Positions 58,134 through 64,000 of a stretch of 64,000 nucleotides of DNA are shown one piece after another. Every line of letters begins with the position of its first letter. The first letter of the stretch is position 1. Below the pieces are notes generated by a model that searched no databases, was not told the origin of the DNA, and saw only the letters and a list, made by a program, of their open reading frames with translations. The stretch covers positions 3,526,001-3,590,000 of the forward strand of contig OY759218.1 in assembly GCA_963662175.1 (NCBI GenBank), given 5' to 3'. This DNA is from Aradus depressus (taxonomy: Eukaryota > Arthropoda > Insecta > Hemiptera > Aradidae). Made by a program: the position numbers and the translations under genes.

Positions 58134-61100
58134 CAATTATTTAGCATAATATATTTAAAAAATAATTATTATTATTATTATTATTATAATTCAAATAATT
58201 ATATGTTAAGTGCATGATGCTTATAACTGAATTAGGCATTAAAAGTTTCACTTTTTCCATTCTATAAACCCTTTATTTTCTGGGGGATAATTCGTTTTCT
58301 TGTTTCGCCTTCTACGGATAGTAACACTATAGATTGATAAAAAAAATGCTAATTACAGAGCGAAATTTTGAAAACTGCAGACTGACATGTACTATCTTTT
58401 TTGGGACAAGTCAGTAGCGTCTTTAAACCTCCGCAAGCTCCCATACCGCGGGGGGCCGTTATAGATTCTTGTTTTCCCACCCAGTCATTTTTACATTTAT
58501 ATGTCCGTAATTTTCAAAGTTGATGATCCATTAGAGTTTGCCTTTCCCGGATAATATGATAAGCGATACACCTCGGTTATATACCTTAGGTCCCAATCCA
58601 AACTCAGCTTTTGAGACATCGTATAGTTGATGTTCTTGGTTGTATTTTCCCCCCTTTTTAATCAATTGTCGGGAATAAGTGGCATAATTTGACATATTTT
58701 TCAATCCCGTACATTTTGTTAATAAATGCATTTTAAAATTTCTCAAAATAAGCTTATATGTAGTCTTTTGAAAAAAAAAAAGTCATCTCTATTTTTAACC
58801 ATTCCCAAACTTTTGCTCTGTAAAACTAATTTTGGATCAGCCTCACATTTCTCAACATTTTCGACACACTACACAACTAATAATTAGGTATTATTACAAT
58901 TATTGTAACGAAAACATATAGTAAAGTAAAATCCATTAGTTAAAGTCTTATTTTTGCCGATCTCTTCGCGAAGCTATAACAAATTTTGTCTGGAAAAATA
59001 TTTGTCGAAAATTACACGCATGCATTTTGTGATATGAAGGATATGCATTTACATTCTTCAAAATGGACTTTTAGGGTTAATTTTTTTTTTTTTTCTTTCT
59101 TTCGAAACATAATTGTTTAGTTCTTTTCATTATTGTAATATCATCTACATTAAGACATATAAAAATAACACAGGCCTAAAATATTCCTTGTGTAGTCCGC
59201 AAGTAATTTTGAGATATAGCATTTAGATTTTACTAACATTCAAACTAATGTTGATAAAAATTAGTTTAGTAGGTAATTATCTTAATTAAAAGAAAAACAT
59301 TTTTAATAATTCTTCGTTAATCATTTTTTCCAACATGCATGTCTTTTAAATGTGATGTTAAACATAGCAATGATATTAATAAATTTAAAAGAAAATAGTA
59401 TTAATAATAATAAAATAAAATAAGACAATACTTGTACGTACAAACATTCTACGTATGTCGAACATTCCAGAACTGTACATTTTAAATAACCAATATATAT
59501 AAATTGTCTAATATAAGTATTAAATTCACATCGTGTTGAAATTCTAAGTGAGGCCAGTTCGAGTATCCACTGTTTAAGCCAAAAACGAGATATTTCAATG
59601 GTGGGTAAAGTAATTAAACTGTTTGTTCCTTGTTTCTCTAGAAAATGGAATAGGTTAGAGGTGTTTATTTTCTCATATTATTTGATATGGAATCGTTCTT
59701 TAAATGAGCACCGCTTTACTTTTATTTTTTTATCAAAATTCTGTGCGGGTATGGAATTATAATGAGAAAGGTCAAAAGGATGTAATTGTTTTGTCCTGAG
59801 AATGATGGTAGTTTTTATGTGAAAATATTGCAGTCAACAATTAAACCATGTCGTCGACCAATTGATACGATAAAGGTAAACAGACAGGAATGTTTTATTA
59901 GACAAAAAAAACTTTTATTTACATTATTAAAAAGAACTAATTTGTTAATGTATTGAAAAACTATTTTTTTAAATATATTTTTCCCTTTCATAATACCAAT
60001 CACATGACTTATTCTCACCCGCAATAGTATCTTAACGGATAATCGTAAATAGAAATGATTTTACCGGCATAAAAATTTATCAATATATCTTGCGGTCGAC
60101 TTTTTAGCTGAGATCCTGTACATTTCATTTTTGTTTTAAAAATATGATTAATAACAATAAATATTTTTTCTGTTCAAATATTTGGTTTACCGGTTGAGCT
60201 AACCGATGGATATTGGGGCTCGCTATAATGTGAAATGTTTCATTCGTAGGTATTAAATATCTTTATAAAAACGTCATTATTCACGTTTATTCGTTACGGC
60301 CTGTAATAGAATCTTTAACCAGGACCATTTAATTATAAAAATAATAGACTATACTCCATAAATATTATAATATTCTTCTAATATTATAATTATAAAATTA
60401 AAATCAAAAATAATATACATTTAATTGAAAAAAAGCGTTTTTAGCCTACTATCCTAAAAAAAAAAAAGGATTATGTATATAACATTGTCTCCTTCAAAAA
60501 TGAATTCGAAACTTTATTTTTAAGAGTTTAACAACATTTAACGAGCCATTTGCATTTTGGTTCATCACCCAAATGTGACCTATCCTTTTTTATATTTTTA
60601 TATATTTTTTTTTTCATCTCAGTAAATTCTGTGCATGCAATTAGGGAGAGAATTTCGTTAATTTTGTATTCTTTACAACTTTTATTTATTCCTGATTCCT
60701 ACTGAACAGATTTTCAGGGAACTTTCTATTTAAGAGTTGAGCAACATTTTCATTTTGTTCCATTCGCTCAACCTCTTTTCTATTATGTTACTTAGTATTG
60801 AACTTGCCCAGAAAATTAAAGAGGCAATGTTGTTCAACTCTTTACATTACATTCTACTTTCAGTTGAACAATTCTTTGTTTGCGTTAACATTTACAAGAG
60901 TACTGTTGGTAAGCATCTTGACATGTACACTCTTTCTTTTTGTAAGTGGAGAGTAGGCTAATTAATCATTTATGTAACTGTTTGAACAACAATCATCGAC
61001 AATTAATTATTCTAATTTCACTTTTAATTTTTGTAAAACAAAAAAAAAAAAAAAAAACAGCGAAAATGTAGTTAATTTTTATTAATCAAAATATTTTTAA

Positions 61101-61560
61101 TAAATGTTAAAAAAAAAAAAAAAGTGTTCAAGTGAATGAAGTCTAATAAAGTGACTTGGTTCAACATAAGTAGAGAGTGTTTTTAGAGGGTTTAGGGCTC
61201 GATCAAAGACTGTGAACTGGTACAAAATCATTGTAAAAATGCTTCACATTTTACAGAACTAGTTAATGATTTTTTTTTTCTCGCTAGATTTAATTGAAAC
61301 TTAAATTAATTTTTAATATAATTAAAAGTTGAACATTTCAAAATTATAGTTCTTTAGTGTAGTAAACACCAGAAAATATCAATTCAATCACACAACTTTA
61401 CCTGAAAATAAATTTAGTGTATGCATATATTGTGTTATAACGAGGTAGGATCTGCAGTATTTCTCGGAATGTGTAACAGTTACAAAAAAATTATTTGTAA
61501 ATCTCCAGAAATATAATTGCCCTGCTTGAACCATTTGTAATGAACTTAAGATTTTAATCG
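58131..61560. other. No gene seen
   Basis: Over 3 kb of AT-rich sequence with A and T homopolymers (for example 61041-61058, A run). No coding, RNA or mobile-element feature is supported. Confidence 0.45.
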
Positions 61561-61564
61561 TCCT

Positions 61565-61720
61565 TTTAACACTTCCCTTCGGCCGATTCGCCTGAATGTG
61601 AATAGGTATTTTATTCAGCGACTCCTTAATCCTCGTGTAAAATTTCGTTACAGTACATTGATTACGTTAGCAGTTATTAGAGTTTTTGAGATTTAGGATT
61701 CCCCCTTCTCAAAATAAAAT
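61565..61720 (-). repeat. Recurrent ~120-bp-unit repeat, single unit
   Basis: TTCGGCCGATTCGCCTGAAT, TAAAATTTCGTTACAGTACA and AGCAGTTATTAGAGTTTTTG match the unit of the copies at 21940 and 42450. Confidence 0.6.
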
Positions 61721-62062
61721 ATAGAGAAAGTTTAGAATTTTAGCCTTCAAACGTTTTATGTGTTTGAAATTTTAAAGGGTCCAAACACTTGTGTACATTG
61801 GCCATATTTTTATCCTGTATAGTTACAATCTAGACTAAGGGTTACAATTATTCAGGTTTCTTTGAAATTTAACTCTACAACCACATAACACACATAAATA
61901 TGGTCCGAGAAGAGAGGAAACAGAAGCATATGTACGTACAGAGAAAGATTATAACTTCTAAGTTGAGAAAGGCGGACATACTGTGCAAACTTGTAATAAA
62001 AATATAAAACAAACGTGTTTTTTGAACTATTGTCTATTCCACAAAATAAATTATACATAACC

Positions 62063-62090
62063 ACCGGTTTCGGCACTACACCATCGCCAG
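62063..62090 (-). ncRNA. Hammerhead ribozyme core, family A, one box change (A8)
   Basis: Minus strand CTGGCGA (A changed to G), T, stem II GGT-GTAGT-GCC, GAAAC, ACCGGT. The changed base is normally invariant, so activity is doubtful. Confidence 0.5.
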
Positions 62091-62129
62091 TTTTAGTTGT
62101 TAACTTAGACAGTCTAGTTTATAACTAAC

Positions 62130-62157
62130 CTGACGATGGTGTAATGCTGAAACTGGT
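62130..62157 (+). ncRNA. Hammerhead ribozyme core, family A (A9)
   Basis: Plus strand CTGACGA, T, stem II GGT-GTAAT-GCT (two wobble pairs), GAAAC, ACTGGT, then A. Confidence 0.57.
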
Positions 62158-62276
62158 AGTTAGTTATTGTATAATTTTTTTGTGGAATAGTCTTTATTTA
62201 ACAAAAAGAAGTTTGTTTTATTTGTTGTTGAAGGAAGAGGTTCTGTCGTGTAAATAAAAAACTCAGTATTTAACCA

Positions 62277-62308
62277 ACGTTTCGAAAACTATTTATTTTC
62301 TTCTTCAG
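62277..62308 (-). ncRNA. Hammerhead ribozyme core, family C, with compensatory stem change (C2)
   Basis: Minus strand CTGAAGA, A, stem II GAAAA / TTTTC with a seven-base loop, GAAAC, ACGT, U, then GG.. as stem I partner. Relative to its partner at 62445, one G-C pair of stem II has become A-T on both sides. Confidence 0.7.
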
Positions 62309-62444
62309 GGCCTTATAATGAGTCGAGTGGATGTGTGTGGTAAAGGTGGTAATTGTTTGTGTCTTGTAGAGAACTGTGATGAACTGTCATTCACACACAA
62401 ACACCACCATCACCATACACATCCACTTCAGTTATTATAAGGCC

Positions 62445-62477
62445 CTGAAGAAGGAAATAAATAGTTTCCGAAACGTT
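62445..62477 (+). ncRNA. Hammerhead ribozyme core, family C (C3)
   Basis: Plus strand CTGAAGA, A, stem II GGAAA / TTTCC, GAAAC, ACGT, U. The stem I partner downstream (AGCGG) no longer matches GGCC well, which may weaken it. Confidence 0.62.
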
Positions 62478-62530
62478 AGCGGAATACTGAGCTTTTTATC
62501 TACATGACAGAACCTCGACTTTCTTTAACA

Positions 62531-62930
62531 TTGAAAAGATAGTTTTATTTATTTAGAGAAATATTAAGTTCAACTTAAACAAAATAGATTAAGGACATGA
62601 TGGAGTGCATGAGGGGAGAGAGACTCGCGGCTACAAGACTTCCACAACTGAACCGGGTTTTCTGGTTACTTCAATGTTTAAGGCCGAATTTCTTTTCTGT
62701 CCTCTTTTTGCTACCTGGAAGATTCTCTGGTCTCCAGGAGATCCGGAGTTCGTTGTTTTTTCTATTTTTGTTTAGGGGCAGCAGTCCCTGATGCGTTATT
62801 AAACAGCGTTATGGCTGTTGCCGGTGACCTCTGTTGACAAAGGCTACTAGGAGTCAATATACAAAAGTGATTATAAATTATCAATTAATATTATAATAAT
62901 CTATTTAAATAATCATGTTACTGCTCTCTG

Positions 62931-62961
<31 letters not shown>

Positions 62962-64000
62962 TTTTTTTTTTTTTCAACAAAAAGACAACACTAAGCCAGG
63001 TCCACACTGTGAGCAAGACATGCTGTAGGCAAAAAAAGAGAAAATCTAAATGCGACAATATTCTCGGTAAGTCGGTAAGGTTGAAATTAAACTGGTCGCA
63101 GTACCAGACCCACACTATGAAATTAGTTCTTCTAGGAGAGTGAGCCAAGTACCTTATTCTGAAAAAAATATATGATCCAAAGATATATCGCGCGACAAGT
63201 TGCAAACAAGTTTTTTAGTGCGGACCAGCTTAAGCATAACAATTTCGGAAAATTCAGTAAAAACATTTAAGGAATATACAATTTGTGCAATATAAATTGA
63301 CTAATTTTGCAAGGAATTGATCATCAAATAAAAAACCCAACATTAATGTCACTGTAGCTACACCATCTATAAAAATTAAGAGGGTATCTTTTTAAATTTA
63401 CATCCAACTGTTGATCAAGAACTAATGCTGATCTTATCTCGTTGAAAATCCTGTGAAATGTTTATGCATACGTCTTAAACCTAACAGAAATCCATACACT
63501 TTACTGTAATTATATTAGTGTGATATATAATTGTGGTGCTCTGAATGTATATTGTGCTCATAAAAATTAGTTAAAGCCATTAAAAGAAAATGGCGAATTA
63601 ATAATACTGTAAAAATTGTAATTAATCAATTAAACTATTTCTTACAAAAAAAAAATGTTCAAAAGTCATACGTCCATAATGTGTTGTTGAAAAAAAATTT
63701 TTTTTGCGTTATGGTTCATAAAATGTGTATAAAAAAACGAAAAAAGAATATTTGAGAATAATTTTAACCATATCCAATTTTTATTAATATATAAGTATAC
63801 TGTATTTTGCATGTAAAAATTTGAATAAAAGACATGATTAAATGTGTAAATATGAATTAAATGTGTTAATCGATAAGCGAATGTCATCTTTGTATAATTT
63901 TGAATTAGTCATCGAATATTCCGGAGTAAGAGAGTGTACGCTTGTGGGAAATTAGTTATTTCTTTGAATAACGTTACTGTATTGTCACTACTTGCTTATT
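62531..64000. other. No gene seen
   Basis: AT-rich to the window end. A slightly GC-richer patch at 62597-62860 (minor frames, no motif) and a compound (CT)n(TA)n microsatellite with a T run at about 62925-62975 are the only local features. Confidence 0.45.

Larger units (their letters stand above)
61950..62225. mobile_element. Compact fold-back with a head-to-head hammerhead pair (family A)
   Basis: Left arm about 61955-62108 and right arm about 62110-62225 are inverted: CTAAGTTGAGAAAGGCGGAC, ATTGTCTATTCCACAAAAT and a core on the left; a core, TTTGTGGAATAGTC and AGTTTGTTTTATTTGTT on the right. No coding sequence. Adjacent to a family C fold-back. Confidence 0.72.
62226..62530. mobile_element. 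Compact fold-back with a head-to-head hammerhead pair (family C)
   Basis: The outer blocks GAGGTTCTGTCGTGTAAATA and its mirror (near 62495-62515) bracket two inverted arms meeting near 62370-62400 in CAC/GTG-rich sequence. Each arm contains a family C core. No coding sequence. The same family has a one-sided copy at 50148. Confidence 0.75.

Overview
This is AT-rich nuclear DNA from an animal, almost certainly an insect; a hemipteran is my guess, from the transposon flora and the very large introns, but the sequence does not prove it. Host coding is sparse. I can support one host gene, an ELAV/Hu-family neuronal RNA-binding protein (closest to insect FNE/RBP9/ELAV), on the + strand: a 42-nt microexon at 16002-16043 and the terminal exon at 50458-50782, which encodes the linker end and the whole third RRM. 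A 34.4-kb intron lies between them. The exons for RRM1 and RRM2 are not seen and should lie upstream of the window or in its first 16 kb. Downstream of 50782 the sequence reads as a long AT/U-rich 3' UTR and flank.

Nearly everything else is transposable elements, many of them nested. (1) Penelope-like elements (PLEs) of several lineages: an RT + GIY-YIG copy at 1.3-3.8 kb, a 1.1-kb-arm palindrome of two GIY-YIG copies at 53.8-56.2 kb, and many short fold-back copies. Their terminal repeats carry hammerhead-ribozyme cores, usually as head-to-head pairs. (2) A 3.3-kb element with ~450-bp terminal inverted repeats around a two-exon gene for an XPG/FEN-like nuclease with a C-terminal CXC domain (11.9-15.3 kb, Academ-like). 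A separate zinc-finger N-terminal fragment of what looks like the same family lies at 20.5-20.9 kb. (3) hAT elements with perfect 8-bp target duplications at 8802, 20118 and 23835; the last splits an older mariner-like transposase. (4) An internally deleted Tc1/mariner element at 16836. (5) A 5'-truncated R1-clade retrotransposon at 37928-40575 with only two stop codons, inserted into a Jockey-type RT, plus an RTE-like tail at 42.0-42.4 kb. (6) A recurrent ~0.5-kb repeat built from ~120-bp units, a tRNA-related SINE, (AT)n microsatellites and unusually many poly(G)/poly(C) runs.

The most interesting signals are the hammerhead families, with compensatory stem changes and self-complementary stem III, spread as fold-back pairs in and around a neuronal gene; the nuclease/CXC element; and, in the ELAV-like gene, a frame-preserving microexon plus a candidate recursive splice site at 49398/49399.
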